Positions 34,371 to 45,015 of a stretch of DNA of 64,000 nucleotides are shown piece after piece. The notes below the pieces were generated by a model. The model was not told where the DNA came from. It saw only the letters and a program-made list of their open reading frames with translations, and did no database searches. The DNA lies in the NCBI RefSeq assembly GCF_937468385.1, contig NZ_CALBWS010000004.1, forward strand, positions 1 through 64,000. Reading direction: 5' to 3'. Each line of letters starts with the position of its first letter. The stretch's first letter is position 1. A program made the translations under genes and the position numbers. Origin of the DNA: Neobacillus rhizosphaerae. GTDB taxonomy: Bacteria; Bacillota; Bacilli; Bacillales; Cytobacillaceae.

Positions 34371-35681
34371 CTACGCGTTCATATCCGATACGTAATTTTC
34401 TGTCTCGATGAAGGTTTCATCCACTTCTTTTACCCGTTCGATGTCAGCGCCTAATGAAGCGAGCTTGCCGTGGAAGTTCACATAGCCGCGGTCTAAGTGT
34501 TTTAACTCTGTGACCCGTGTGTTTCCTTCAGAAACAAGTCCGGTTAAAATGAGAGCTGCCGCTGCACGAAGGTCAGTTGCCGACACTTCTGCACCTTGCA
34601 AATTAGAAGGGCCATTTAAAATAACCGAACGACCTTCAATTTTAATCTCAGCATTCATGCGACGGAACTCCTCGACATGCATGAAACGGTTCTCGAATAC
34701 CGTTTCCGTAATCATCGATGTGCCTTGTGCACGAAGCAATAATGCCATCATTTGTGATTGCATGTCGGTTGGGAAGCCGGGATGCGGCATCGTTTTGATG
34801 TCAACAGCCTTCAATTGATCAGGACCGATGACCCTTACGCCATCCTCTTCCTCAAAAATTTCAACACCCATTTCCTCCATTTTGGCAATCAAGGAAGATA
34901 AATGCTCAGGAACTGCGCCCTTTACTACTACATTTCCGCCCGTAATTGCAGCCGCAACCATGAAGGTACCCGCTTCAATCCGGTCAGGAATAATGTTGTG
35001 ATCGGCGCCAAATAATACATCAACGCCTTCAATCCGAAGTGTACCCGTACCGGCACCTTTCACCCTAGCGCCCATTTTGTTCAAAAAGTTTGCCAAGTCA
35101 ACGATTTCTGGTTCTTTTGCGACGTTCTCAATGATGGTTGTGCCCTGTGCAAGGGTTGCTGCCATCATAATGTTTTCAGTGGCACCAACACTTGGGAAGT
35201 CCAAATAAATTTTTGCTCCTTTTAAGCGACCGTCTACCTCTGCTTCGATAAAGCCATTTCCTACCTTCACCGAGGCACCCATGGCTTCAAAGCCCTTTAA
35301 GTGCTGGTCGATAGGTCGAGATCCAATCGCACATCCTCCTGGAAGAGCGACACGTGCTCGGCCATTACGTGCTAGCAATGATCCCATGACAAGGACAGAC
35401 GCTCGCATTTTCCGAACATATTCGAATGGTGCTTCAACTTTCAACTCTCTGGATGCATCAACAACAACTGTATTATTATCAAATCTCACTTCAGCATTTA
35501 AATTGCGTAAGACTTCATTAATTGTGTATACATCGGAGAGTGTAGGTACATCACGAATTACACTTTTTCCGTCACTTGCTAATAATGTTGCAGCGATAAC
35601 AGGCAGGACGGCATTTTTTGCACCTTCAACTTTTACCGTTCCAAACAGCCTTTGTCCGCCGCGGACGATGATCTTTTCCAA
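34371..35681 (-). CDS. murAA: UDP-GlcNAc 1-carboxyvinyltransferase MurA
   Basis: 436 aa, full length. Substrate-binding Lys22-Asn23 ([11 protein letters not shown]) and active-site Cys117 in [13 protein letters not shown] are present; this Cys is the one attacked by fosfomycin. The C-terminal [15 protein letters not shown] is typical of the EPSP-synthase-like fold. It adds enolpyruvate to UDP-GlcNAc, the first committed step of peptidoglycan synthesis. Its place beside spoIID and ywmB identifies the MurAA rather than the MurAB copy. Confidence 0.96.
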   Translation of the reverse strand: MEKIIVRGGQRLFGTVKVEGAKNAVLPVIAATLLASDGKSVIRDVPTLSDVYTINEVLRNLNAEVRFDNNTVVVDASRELKVEAPFEYVRKMRASVLVMGSLLARNGRARVALPGGCAIGSRPIDQHLKGFEAMGASVKVGNGFIEAEVDGRLKGAKIYLDFPSVGATENIMMAATLAQGTTIIENVAKEPEIVDLANFLNKMGARVKGAGTGTLRIEGVDVLFGADHNIIPDRIEAGTFMVAAAITGGNVVVKGAVPEHLSSLIAKMEEMGVEIFEEEDGVRVIGPDQLKAVDIKTMPHPGFPTDMQSQMMALLLRAQGTSMITETVFENRFMHVEEFRRMNAEIKIEGRSVILNGPSNLQGAEVSATDLRAAAALILTGLVSEGNTRVTELKHLDRGYVNFHGKLASLGADIERVKEVDETFIETENYVSDMNA

Positions 35682-35713
35682 GAGTATTCCCCTCCGCGTC
35701 CATTTTCTCTATA

Positions 35714-36526
35714 TTAATATTCAATCGTAATGATTGGTGTGCCAACTACGATGGTAGTCTTTGCGCCCAATCCTTCGGAGCGTATGCCAATTTGCAAATT
35801 CATGTTATTTTTTTGATTATCTATGGAGCCTGTAAACATAGGCGATGTCGCCGAAACAGACATGAATGTCTCCTCATTTAACGCTTCGATTTCTTTTGCA
35901 TTAAAACTAGACAGTAACTTGCTTACTGTTGTAGGTAAAGCCGTATCAATCTTATCACTGACTACGCCCTTCATACAAGAAAAAACTGTTGGTTTTCCTC
36001 GAAATATGTCAGATAGCCTATTTTTAAAATGATCGCTTGTGAAATAGGCTTCTTGAGCCTTGTTCCACTCCTTACCGCTAACACTATAAACTATATACGC
36101 ATTGACAGGTTGATTTGTGTGGGTTGCCATAATTTGAAGCATTTCGCTGTGGTTTTTAGCTGTTGGAGATACTGCTATTGCTTCCCATTTTTGGCTGGTG
36201 CTTTTTACAGACCAATCCCAGTCGGGAAACTTTTGCTGAAGCTTTTCTACGTATTCCTTCACTTCCTGCTCACTTTTCATGCCAGAAAGATGCTCTCGTG
36301 CATAAAACGACCATTCATTGAGCAAAATATTTTCGGCTTGCAAAACAGAGCCGATTTTCGCCAAGTCAGGATTGCTTTCATCTTTTTGAAAAAGTAAGGC
36401 ATCGACGCCGTCGATATGAAATAAATCCAGGCCGCCATAAGCTTCAGTTGTGCGGTTCCCAATAACAACCAGGATAAAACTAATTATCGCAATCACGCTT
36501 AAAAAAATCTTACTATTTCTGTTCAT
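35714..36526 (-). CDS. ywmB: YwmB family protein
   Basis: 270 aa from ATG 36526 behind GGGGGAG (the frame is open 16 codons further). One N-terminal membrane/signal segment (about 6-26) leads to an extracytoplasmic domain named for its resemblance to TATA-box-binding folds. No catalytic motifs are visible and the role is unknown. The ywzB-ywmB-murAA order is conserved in Bacillus. Confidence 0.85.
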   Translation of the reverse strand: MNRNSKIFLSVIAIISFILVVIGNRTTEAYGGLDLFHIDGVDALLFQKDESNPDLAKIGSVLQAENILLNEWSFYAREHLSGMKSEQEVKEYVEKLQQKFPDWDWSVKSTSQKWEAIAVSPTAKNHSEMLQIMATHTNQPVNAYIVYSVSGKEWNKAQEAYFTSDHFKNRLSDIFRGKPTVFSCMKGVVSDKIDTALPTTVSKLLSSFNAKEIEALNEETFMSVSATSPMFTGSIDNQKNNMNLQIGIRSEGLGAKTTIVVGTPIITIEY

Positions 36527-36768
36527 CTCTCTACTCCCCCTTACTACCATTGTTACCAGGCAGCAGGAGAGCATACTTGGGAAATGTCGTCACATTTAGA
36601 CAAATACCAAATTCGACTATTGAAAAAGAATAATCGGTCGTAAAACGTCCGACCTTTACCTATAATAATCCAACCGAGATCTATTACTTCAATTGTAAGA
36701 CATACATAGCTTTCCACATAAAGAAAATTGTACTCAAAATTCTCGTAAAAGGGAACATGTACGAAGAC

Positions 36769-37026
36769 CTAAAATTTTACCAATTGTGCTAACTGCAGAA
36801 TTAATGGCAGTTGTCTTGACCACTGAAGATAATCAAGGAAAAAGTTACTAACAGATGATCCGATGAAAATGGCTAATAATATGTACAGTAATCGTGCCTG
36901 AAACACATGATTGGCTTTGAGCAATTTTTCTAAACGAATTGCCTGAAGCGCCCACCACGAAATGGCAATAAACAGCAAATGTGATAGTATGCTTACCAAC
37001 GCTATTTGACCAAGGTCATTCATCAT
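36769..37026 (-). CDS. ywzB: DUF1146 membrane protein YwzB
   Basis: 85 aa with two membrane helices (about 8-27 and 45-63). The loop WALQAIRLEKLL is characteristic of DUF1146. The function is unknown. In B. subtilis it follows the atp operon; here the nuo operon and the PIG-L gene lie between. Two adjacent ATGs (37026, 37023) follow GGGGGT; I take the first. Confidence 0.85.
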   Translation of the reverse strand: MMNDLGQIALVSILSHLLFIAISWWALQAIRLEKLLKANHVFQARLLYILLAIFIGSSVSNFFLDYLQWSRQLPLILQLAQLVKF

Positions 37027-37456
37027 TCTGCTACCCCCTTTTTACACACTGTGACTATTCTAACATATAGACGAGAGAAATACTTAACTGTTTCTTTATT
37101 TTTCAACTTTCGTGGTAATTGTGACAAATTAATGACATTTTTAAAAAAAGCGCTTAAAAGAGGCTACGTCGATCGTTCATACTTCCTATCCGCAAAAACC
37201 AGCGTTAAAAATTAAAAATTAATTCATCCTTCCTTCTCGTAAAATAAGCCAGCCATCTCGCCAAATAAGCCGTCTCACAAATTCTGACTTCCTTTTCGCT
37301 AAATAACTGGCTCGTTCATTTACCCACTCATCTTGGCTAACAAACCTACTCGTTCATTTAGACAGCCATCTCGCCAAACAAGCCGCTCGTTCATTAACCA
37401 CGGCTTCTCACAAAATAAGCCGCGTCTAGTTCAGACACGGCTTTCAAACCCAAATG
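37027..37456. other. Degenerate spacer repeats and PIG-L gene terminator
   Basis: Between 37235 and 37415 short phrases such as CATCTCGCCAAATAAGCC, CTCGTTCATTTA and GGCTTCTCACAAAATAAGCC recur irregularly. No gene is supported. The hairpin AAGCCGCGTCT/AGACACGGCTT (37417-37443, one mismatch) with a T-rich minus-strand flank is the likely terminator of the gene at 37457-39493. Confidence 0.6.
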
Positions 37457-39493
37457 TTAGCGGCGCATGCTGCCACTCGCATTGAAGTAATACCACTTGC
37501 GACCAATCAAAGCCCGGCCCGTCTTCATCACCCCCGAGCTTTCGAGGTAATACCAATTTCGATTAACATATAGCCAGCCGGTGCGCATAGCGCCAGAACT
37601 ATCAAGATAATACCACTTACCTTTATCCAGGTGCCACCCCGTCTTCATTGCACCGCTAGCCGCCAGGTAATACCACTTGCCATTCACCTTTACCCAGCCT
37701 GAGTTCATTTTCCCATTAGCACCAAGGTAATACCACTTGCCATTATCCTTCAGCCAGCCGGTGCTTAGATTGCCGGTAGCCGGGTTAATAAAATACCAAT
37801 CACGGTCGACCGCCAGCCACTTGCTCATGTTTACTTTGGTATCTGTTGCCACCGTCATATCGCCGGTAAAACTCATATTTCCTTTACTAAAAGCGGAAAT
37901 GGTCAGCTTATACGTTTGGCCCGGATTCAAATTCATAAACAAATAATTCGTCGTGCCGCCATTCACTTCTACCGGTTTGTTGTCGTTAATACGGATTTGC
38001 ACTTTATCGATACTTCTATCAAGGTACCTCCAGGAAATCCCGACCATCCGATTCGTGTGATAGCTCCGCGTTACTTTTACACTAGAATAATAAACGCTTG
38101 CTTGTGGGGCCAACCTGTCTAGGATTCCACTATTGCCACTGCCTTTGCTTAAATCCAGATCGACATTAAAAAAGGATAACGCATTTAAGCTCGTCATGTT
38201 TTTTAAAGGGGTAATGTCTTTGAAAAAATTGCTATCCATTGAAAGTGTTATCAAATTTGTCAACGGAGCAAGCGGCGCAAGATTCGAAACCTTATTATTA
38301 TTAAACGTCAGCACCTGTAAATTGGTTAAGGAAGAAATTGGACCAAGGTCGGTGACCTGATTAAAGTCAAAATTCAGCGCTGCTAAGTTAGTCAGTTCGT
38401 TGAGCGGCGCCAAATTTCCAATTTGGTTATCCTTCAGGTAGAGCTCATTTAACTGTGTCAGCCCTTTTAGCGGCATTAAATCAGAAATTTTATTGTTGTC
38501 AAGGACTAGAAGTTTGAGATTTTTTGCAAATTGCAAGCCTTCTAGACTAGATATCCCTTTTCCGGCCGCATGAAGTGCTGTTAATGCTGATAAATCATCC
38601 TCGGTTAGTTCCCGATCGGTGACACCTAGCTCCGCTTTAATCGCAGCGGCCAGGTTAGTGTCAGATATAGGACCGTCAGCTTGTCCAGTCGCCATCGATT
38701 TTGCGAGCTTGAGAGCAGATGGCATATTAGGAGTATTTGCCAAGTGTGTTCGGCTTTGCGGATCTTTTTCGAGCCCAGCAAAATTGCTTGGCACCGAAAT
38801 ATAGCCGATCGAATATTTTTGTGAAGCTGGCGCCCACTGTTTATAAACAGAGGATGCATTTTTTATCTTTTGTAGATTTGCTTCTGTCATTTGCTTTGGA
38901 GCTTCGTTGCTGCCTGGTATCGTATTATATTGAACATTTTTAACATAAAAACGCACGTCACGGATTTTATGTTCATTATATAAATCATTTAGTGCCTTTC
39001 CCATAACGGCATGGTCCGAATGCCAATCCGCATAGGACATCGATTTATGTATCGCATGTGGGTAAGTCTTTTCGAAGGTTTCGATTGTTTGTTTTGCTTG
39101 ATTGTATGTTAGCTTGCCATCAGGGAAATTCATCAGGTGGATGTTTTCCATCTTAACCCCAAGTGATGCCGCGGACTGCTGGAATTCTTCGGTTCGTGCT
39201 TTCACGAAATCTTCCCTTGTGAGCGGTGGGAATTTCTCTTTCTCTAGTTTTTTGTTCACAGCATTTAAGGCGTCGGTTGCGCCGCCGCCATCCGTCATCA
39301 GTACCAAATGGACCTCATAGCCTTGGGCAATGCTGTTGATAATGCCCTTCCCCATGCTGAGCAGTTCATCATCTTGATGAGGAGAATAAAAGATGGCCAC
39401 TGGCTTTTGAACCTGGGCCGAGCCAGTCAGCTGAAATAATTGAAATGATGTAATCACCACTAGAAACATCAAAATTATCCGTAGTTTTTTCAT
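37457..39493 (-). CDS. Secreted PIG-L deacetylase with LRR and cell-wall-binding repeats
   Basis: 678 aa. A signal peptide (1-27) precedes a PIG-L/LmbE deacetylase domain (about 30-245). The domain shows SPHQDDE at 37-43 (zinc His39 and catalytic Asp) and WHSDH at 157-161 (second zinc His). Internalin-type 22-residue leucine-rich repeats (about 300-450; for example LNELYLKDNQIGNLAPL) follow, then a fibronectin-like beta domain (about 470-552). At least five cell-wall-binding repeats of about 20 residues complete it (565-678; for example GWLKDNGKWYYLGANG). PIG-L enzymes remove N-acetyl groups from GlcNAc-containing sugars. This fusion would place such an enzyme on the cell wall. The substrate is unknown. 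Confidence 0.88.
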   Translation of the reverse strand: MKKLRIILMFLVVITSFQLFQLTGSAQVQKPVAIFYSPHQDDELLSMGKGIINSIAQGYEVHLVLMTDGGGATDALNAVNKKLEKEKFPPLTREDFVKARTEEFQQSAASLGVKMENIHLMNFPDGKLTYNQAKQTIETFEKTYPHAIHKSMSYADWHSDHAVMGKALNDLYNEHKIRDVRFYVKNVQYNTIPGSNEAPKQMTEANLQKIKNASSVYKQWAPASQKYSIGYISVPSNFAGLEKDPQSRTHLANTPNMPSALKLAKSMATGQADGPISDTNLAAAIKAELGVTDRELTEDDLSALTALHAAGKGISSLEGLQFAKNLKLLVLDNNKISDLMPLKGLTQLNELYLKDNQIGNLAPLNELTNLAALNFDFNQVTDLGPISSLTNLQVLTFNNNKVSNLAPLAPLTNLITLSMDSNFFKDITPLKNMTSLNALSFFNVDLDLSKGSGNSGILDRLAPQASVYYSSVKVTRSYHTNRMVGISWRYLDRSIDKVQIRINDNKPVEVNGGTTNYLFMNLNPGQTYKLTISAFSKGNMSFTGDMTVATDTKVNMSKWLAVDRDWYFINPATGNLSTGWLKDNGKWYYLGANGKMNSGWVKVNGKWYYLAASGAMKTGWHLDKGKWYYLDSSGAMRTGWLYVNRNWYYLESSGVMKTGRALIGRKWYYFNASGSMRR

Positions 39494-40141
39494 TGTGCCC
39501 TCCCTTTGCAGAAAAATTAATCTAATAATCTACTATTTACTATTAGTGCAGATTATCTAGCATATTCCATTATACTCCATATTTTTCTATTTTTGATTTC
39601 CTATTTTGAAAAATTATGTCATTTTATTGGTATTTTAGATGGATTTGAGTGATGACAGCGATATTATTTTTGAAGTTGGCGGAATTAATAGAGTATATGG
39701 CGGAATATGGACTTCTGTCAATAAAATAGACTTTTTTCTTCCAAGTAGTGGCGTATTTTTTTCTTCCGCGCTTCGTGTACACTTCGCTTGGATCTGGATA
39801 TCCGGCGGAATTCCTCTCTAATTCCGCAGAATCCAGCCTGATTCCACCTTCAAAACGCAAAGAAAGAAGAGGCTCCCCAACCTCTTCTTTCTATATAATA
39901 CCCCTTTAATTTGACACTTCAGCAAAAGCAGACCACGATTTTCGTGGCACCAGTGCTCTTGCACAACTTCCTGGCTGATCAAAATTTCTGCAATACTAGC
40001 CATCAGATACAAATTTCAGGCTAGCTTCCTCCCCTAAGGCAGACGGCCACCTTATTCGCCCCTGGTACTTTGACTTCAGCTTCGCTGCAGCAACCTGGCT
40101 AGCCAGCGCATGAAATCACTTCTATTACTTTTTTCAAAACA
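39494..40141. other. Spacer behind the nuo operon
   Basis: There are no supported genes. GGCGGAATT-type phrases recur at 39675-39835. The hairpin AGAAAGAAGAGG/CCTCTTCTTTCT (39861-39892, perfect 12 bp) is a candidate end of the nuo transcript although it lies 250 bp past nuoN. Confidence 0.5.
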
Positions 40142-41626
40142 TTACTGGAGATTGTTCAAGAAATCTAAGGCGATGTTTGGCGCAATACCGAACAATATTG
40201 AGCCGACCACGGCAACGATTAAGACAACGATGATTCCAAATGGAACGTTGAATTTGCTTTCGTCGCGAGCCGGACGGAAGAACATTTGCGTCATAACGCC
40301 GAAATAGTAAAAATAGGATACGACAGTGGTCGCAATCATGATCGAAGCCAGCACATAATGCGGTTCGCCGTAAAAGGCGCCGACAAAGATGTTTAATTTT
40401 CCAATAAAGCCGGCCGTGCCCGGGAAACCTGCCAAGGAAACCAGTAAAATTCCCATCGTGACGGCAAGAACCGGTGAGCGTCGATATAGCCCAGCGAAGT
40501 CCGCAATCTTCGTCGAACCAGATTTTTCCGTAATGACTTGGATGACCGCAAACGCGCCAAGGTTCATTAACATGTAGGCAAGCAGATAAAACCAAACCGA
40601 AAAAATCATATTCGAGCTCATCGTCGTTAAGGCCACAAGCAGATAACCTGCGTGGGCAATACTCGAATAAGCAAACATTCGTTTGATATTCGTTTGTTTC
40701 AAGGCGACTACGTTACCGATGATCATCGTTGCCGCAGCAAGGAAAGCGAGGTAATCGTGCATTCTGAATAGGATACTTCCGCCTTCTCCTGATGGAGCAG
40801 CATTGTAAAACACAGCAATCAGAATTCGAATCACAATCACAAATCCAGCCGTTTTGGAGACAACACTAAGGAACGCTGTAACTGGTGTTGGTGCCCCTTG
40901 ATAAACGTCCGGCGCCCACATATGAAACGGTGCCGAAGCCAATTTAAACGATAAACCAACTAAAATCATTAAGAAGGCGAGGCCAAGCAAGTAGGCCTGC
41001 TGACCATCCGCTACCATCGACAGCGTATTGGCGATTTCCCCCAAATTGGTTGTCCCAGATAAGCCGTAAACATAGCTCATCCCGAATAACGTAATCGCTG
41101 TGGAAATTCCGCCGTTGATGACATATTTCATCGCTGATTCGTTTGACTTTAGGTTGTGCTTACGGATACCGGCTAATATATAAGAAGAAATCGATAACAA
41201 TTCTAAACCGATAAACAGCGTAATCAAATCGCTGCTTGATGTCATGAACATTGCACCGAGCAAAGCCGTTAAGAACAAATAATAAAACTCGCCGCGGTAG
41301 TCTTCCATGCCATCCTTTGCCTCGTAGCTAACCGCCAAAAACATGACCAACCCGGCACCGGCAAGAAGAAGTAGTTTAAATGCCTTGCCAAAGGTATCAA
41401 GTGTAAACGTATCATGCAAAATCGAGGTTGGCTCTACGCTTAGTAAGCTCACAACCGAGACAATCGCAGCAAAAATCCCCGCAATGCTCAGCCAGCCAAG
41501 AATTCGACGGTCCAGACGCTTTGGCATAAATAAATCTAATAATGTAAGCAGTGCGATTACACCAAGGATGATGAACTCCGGTGTCATGACACTCCAGTTA
41601 AACTCACTTAATGTCTTCAGACTCAT
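40142..41626 (-). CDS. nuoN: NADH-quinone oxidoreductase subunit N
   Basis: 494 aa, about 14 membrane helices, Mrp-antiporter-like proton-pumping subunit. Family landmarks include FYYLFLTALLGAMFMTSSSD, the broken helix 7 region, KLASAPFHMWAPDVYQG with functional Lys, and FAYSSIAHAGYLLV. It is the last gene of the nuo operon and starts at ATG 41626 behind GGAGGG, 6 bp after nuoM. Confidence 0.95.
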   Translation of the reverse strand: MSLKTLSEFNWSVMTPEFIILGVIALLTLLDLFMPKRLDRRILGWLSIAGIFAAIVSVVSLLSVEPTSILHDTFTLDTFGKAFKLLLLAGAGLVMFLAVSYEAKDGMEDYRGEFYYLFLTALLGAMFMTSSSDLITLFIGLELLSISSYILAGIRKHNLKSNESAMKYVINGGISTAITLFGMSYVYGLSGTTNLGEIANTLSMVADGQQAYLLGLAFLMILVGLSFKLASAPFHMWAPDVYQGAPTPVTAFLSVVSKTAGFVIVIRILIAVFYNAAPSGEGGSILFRMHDYLAFLAAATMIIGNVVALKQTNIKRMFAYSSIAHAGYLLVALTTMSSNMIFSVWFYLLAYMLMNLGAFAVIQVITEKSGSTKIADFAGLYRRSPVLAVTMGILLVSLAGFPGTAGFIGKLNIFVGAFYGEPHYVLASIMIATTVVSYFYYFGVMTQMFFRPARDESKFNVPFGIIVVLIVAVVGSILFGIAPNIALDFLNNLQ

Positions 41627-41632
41627 CCTTCA

Positions 41633-43144
41633 TCACCCTCCTAACCCAAGCATGATTGTTTCCAGTGTCGTTTGAAGCGGTGCGCTTAAAACACTTGGGT
41701 AAACGCCGATTAATACGATTAATACAAAAAGAACAACAACTGGTACGAATTCGACGCCCTTCAGGTCAAGGACGCCAGTAAATTCACGGTGTGCCTTGCC
41801 GTAGGTCATCCCAAGGACAGCGCGCAACAAGTAAGCGGCCGTCATGATAATGCCGATGGTACCAACAGCGGCAATCCACGGTAATTCTTTGAACAATCCG
41901 AGGAACGCCATAAATTCGCTGACGAATCCGGACATACCCGGTAATCCGAGCGAGGCCATTGCGCCGGCCAGTAAGAAGCCTGCGGCAATCGGCATGCCCT
42001 TCGCCATTCCGCCCAGATTTTCGATGAGCGATGTATCGGTCCGCTCGTACAATACTCCCACTAGGAAGAATAATAATGCGGAAATCAATCCATGTGAAAT
42101 CACTTGGAAAATCGCTCCTTGAACCCCAGCCTCGTTCATAGCCGCAAGTCCGATTAACACGATTCCCATATGTGAAATCGACGAATACGCTAAAACCATT
42201 TTAAAGTCTGTTTGAATGAACGCTAGAAACGCCCCGTAGAGTAGATTGATGACTCCAAGTACCGCAAGCAATGTCGCAAGAGTCTTAAACTGCTCGGGAA
42301 AAATGCCCAATCCAAAACGAATTAATCCGTACGCACCTATTTTTAGTAGAATCCCAGAGTGAATCATGACAACCGCTGGCGGTGCCTGAACGTGCACCTT
42401 CAGCATCCAGCTGTGCAATGGGAAAATTGGTAATTTTACTCCAAAGGCCACCAAAAGGGCGATTAATAAGCCAAGCTTCAAGTCACCGGAAAGCGGTGCA
42501 CTTGGGTCTGCGATAATTTTGGTCAACATTTCAATATTGGTTGTTCCTGTTTTCGCAAACAGAATCATAATGACGATTAAAAGGACAGCTGACCCTAAAC
42601 CGTTATAAATTAAGAAACTGTATGCTGCTTTTTCTTTTTCAAAATAACCCCATTTTCCGATTAAGAAGAAGGTTGGAATCAGTGTCACTTCGAAGAAGAT
42701 GAAGAACAAGATTAAGTTTTCCGCGGTAAAAACTCCGAGCATGCCGATTTCTAATAGAAGGAACAGCATGAAGTAGCCTTTCCATTCCTTTTTCACAAAC
42801 TTTACCGCTGCAATGGCAGAGAGTGTGGCAACGACGGCTGTAAGGACGACAAGCAAAAGCTGAAAACCGCTTAGCCCGAGCTCATAATTCACCGAGAAAA
42901 ATGGCTCAGGGGCGCCGCCCATGCCGCGAAATTGAATCCACGACTTCGATACAGCAAAATCGGCTAAATCTTTGCCCCACTGAAAGTGCAAGTAAGCAGC
43001 AAGCGCAATTAAGAGTGCTGGAATGGTCGCTAAAAAGCCGACCCATTTAATTAGTTTTTCCGATTGTTTCGGCAAAAAGGCCAAAACGACGATTCCTAGT
43101 AAAGGGGAGAATACTAGGATTGAAAGAATCGAATGTAAATTCAT
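41633..43144 (-). CDS. nuoM: NADH-quinone oxidoreductase subunit M
   Basis: 503 aa antiporter-like membrane subunit. It has LILFFIFFEVTLIPTFFLIGKWG, with the conserved Glu in helix 5, KLPIFPLHSWMLKVHVQAP and LAYSSISHMGIVLIGLAA. The gene overlaps nuoL by 4 bp (ATGA) and is translated in coupling with it. It forms one of the three proton half-channels of complex I. Confidence 0.96.
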   Translation of the reverse strand: MNLHSILSILVFSPLLGIVVLAFLPKQSEKLIKWVGFLATIPALLIALAAYLHFQWGKDLADFAVSKSWIQFRGMGGAPEPFFSVNYELGLSGFQLLLVVLTAVVATLSAIAAVKFVKKEWKGYFMLFLLLEIGMLGVFTAENLILFFIFFEVTLIPTFFLIGKWGYFEKEKAAYSFLIYNGLGSAVLLIVIMILFAKTGTTNIEMLTKIIADPSAPLSGDLKLGLLIALLVAFGVKLPIFPLHSWMLKVHVQAPPAVVMIHSGILLKIGAYGLIRFGLGIFPEQFKTLATLLAVLGVINLLYGAFLAFIQTDFKMVLAYSSISHMGIVLIGLAAMNEAGVQGAIFQVISHGLISALLFFLVGVLYERTDTSLIENLGGMAKGMPIAAGFLLAGAMASLGLPGMSGFVSEFMAFLGLFKELPWIAAVGTIGIIMTAAYLLRAVLGMTYGKAHREFTGVLDLKGVEFVPVVVLFVLIVLIGVYPSVLSAPLQTTLETIMLGLGG

Positions 43145-45009
43145 CGTAAGTACCCCCCTGTTAAGGCAAAGATGACAGCGAGTAGCGCCAGTCCGATAAA
43201 GGCGACTGCCCCGTACGTTTGCACCTGTCCGGTTTGCATTTTCGAGCCTGTTTTTCCAAGCCCTTGGACAATCCCGACAACGCCCTTGACAAGTCCTTCG
43301 ACAACGAAGACATCAATGAACCGTAAGAAGTAGCTGAAGCCTTTCGTGAAGGCGATGACTGTCAGTTGATAAAATTCGTCGACGTAATATTTGTTCAGTA
43401 AAATCGTATGCAATGTATCCCCTGTGCCACTTAGCCAATTGCGGGAAAGCGAGCGTTTGAAGTACATCAAGTAAGCAACATAGATTCCGAGTAAGGAAAC
43501 AACGGTTGCAGCAATCATAATCCAAATTGGACCTTCAATATGGCCATGCCCGAGGGCGGGGTTACCGTCAACGAGCCAGTCCCCAAAGAACGAGCCGAAC
43601 CATGGTGTGTTCACGTAACCAGCTACAATCGCAAGCACGCCGAGGAGAATCATCGGGAAGGTCATGTTGTTTGGTGATTCATGAACATGTTTCATTTCGC
43701 TGCGTGCTTCACCGGTGAACACCATGAAGAACAGACGGAACATGTAGAATGCGGTCATGAATGCCGCAATAAGTGCTAATAAGAAGAGGATTGGATGTCC
43801 GCCTTCCCATGCCGCAATTAAAATTTCATCTTTACTGAAGAAACCGGATAATAACGGCACCCCGCTAATGGCGAGTGTTCCGATTAAGAATAATGGTCCG
43901 GTCAGTTTTAATTTTTTCCAAAGTCCGCCCATTTCCTCAATGTTCTGCGTATGGACCGCGTGAATGACTGAGCCTGCTGCCAAGAATAGAAGCGCTTTGA
44001 AGAACGCGTGTGTCATAAGGTGGAATACACCTGCGACGTAACCACCAGAGCCAAGCGCCAACATCATGTAGCCGAGCTGGCTGACCGTTGAGTAAGCGAG
44101 AACTCTTTTGATATCGGTTTGCACAAGACCAATGCTGGCGGCAAATATCGCGGTAAACGCGCCGATGACGGCAATCGTTAACAGTGCGGTTTTGCTAGCT
44201 AAGAACAGCGGGAATAATGCAGCGACTAAATAAACCCCAGCGGCAACCATTGTTGCGGCGTGGATTAAGGCCGAAACAGGCGTCGGACCTTCCATCGCAT
44301 CCGGAAGCCACGTATGGAGCGGGAACTGACCTGATTTTCCAACTGCCCCGATAAAAATCAGGATCGCTGTCAAGGTAATCATGGTGCCTGACACCGCACC
44401 TGAGTCGACTGCCTTGAAAATTTCGCTATATTCAAAGCTTTTGGTTTCCCAGAAGAGCAGGATCATGCCGATGAAGAGTCCAACGTCCCCAATACGGGTC
44501 ATGATGAACGCCTTTTTGGCAGCAGCCTTCGCTTCTTCTTTGTTAAAATAGAAACCGATTAATAAGAAGGAACCGACACCAACAAGCTCCCAGAAAATAT
44601 AAGTTTGCAGCAGGTTCGGTGATAGGACGAGCCCGAGCATTGCAAACGTAAATAATCCTAAATAGGCATAAAATACTGGAAACCGTTCGTCCCCGTTCAT
44701 GTACCCCTTGGAGTAGGTATGGACTAAGAAACTTACGAGCGATACGATAAACAGCATTAATGCATTTAATTGATTCACTTCAAAGCCCGCTGTTAGATGC
44801 AGATCTCCTATTGTGAGCCATTCAAATTTCGTCATGTAGGTTGGCTCTGAAAAGCGCTCGAATAACACTAGAATCGAGAAGATAAGCGATGCCAGCGTGA
44901 AGATAATCCCCACATAGGCACTCGCCTTCTTCAGTCGCTTACCGAATAGAAGAAGGATCAAAAACGATAATAGCGGGAAAAGCGGTATGAGCCATGCATT
45001 TTCCATCAT
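43141..45009 (-). CDS. nuoL: NADH-quinone oxidoreductase subunit L
   Basis: 622 aa from ATG 45009 (9 bases after AAGGGG; GTG 45015 is too close to the site). It is the largest antiporter-like subunit: TYIFWELVGVGSFLLIGFYF, GKSGQFPLHTWLPDAMEGPTP and LAYSTVSQLGYMMLALG, with a long lateral helix at the C-terminus. An unusual short segment, AVDSGAVSGTMITLTA (about residues 207-222), is encoded by an exact copy of the dispersed hairpin repeat (44383-44395), in frame. The gene is separated from nuoK by 188 bp of repeat DNA. Confidence 0.95.
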   Translation of the reverse strand: MMENAWLIPLFPLLSFLILLLFGKRLKKASAYVGIIFTLASLIFSILVLFERFSEPTYMTKFEWLTIGDLHLTAGFEVNQLNALMLFIVSLVSFLVHTYSKGYMNGDERFPVFYAYLGLFTFAMLGLVLSPNLLQTYIFWELVGVGSFLLIGFYFNKEEAKAAAKKAFIMTRIGDVGLFIGMILLFWETKSFEYSEIFKAVDSGAVSGTMITLTAILIFIGAVGKSGQFPLHTWLPDAMEGPTPVSALIHAATMVAAGVYLVAALFPLFLASKTALLTIAVIGAFTAIFAASIGLVQTDIKRVLAYSTVSQLGYMMLALGSGGYVAGVFHLMTHAFFKALLFLAAGSVIHAVHTQNIEEMGGLWKKLKLTGPLFLIGTLAISGVPLLSGFFSKDEILIAAWEGGHPILFLLALIAAFMTAFYMFRLFFMVFTGEARSEMKHVHESPNNMTFPMILLGVLAIVAGYVNTPWFGSFFGDWLVDGNPALGHGHIEGPIWIMIAATVVSLLGIYVAYLMYFKRSLSRNWLSGTGDTLHTILLNKYYVDEFYQLTVIAFTKGFSYFLRFIDVFVVEGLVKGVVGIVQGLGKTGSKMQTGQVQTYGAVAFIGLALLAVIFALTGGYLR

Positions 45010-45015
45010 TATCAC

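Noticed and set aside
39624..40012. Short ORFs between the PIG-L gene and nuoN
   Set aside because: They run through repeated GGCGGAATT spacer phrases and a hairpin, with no coding character.
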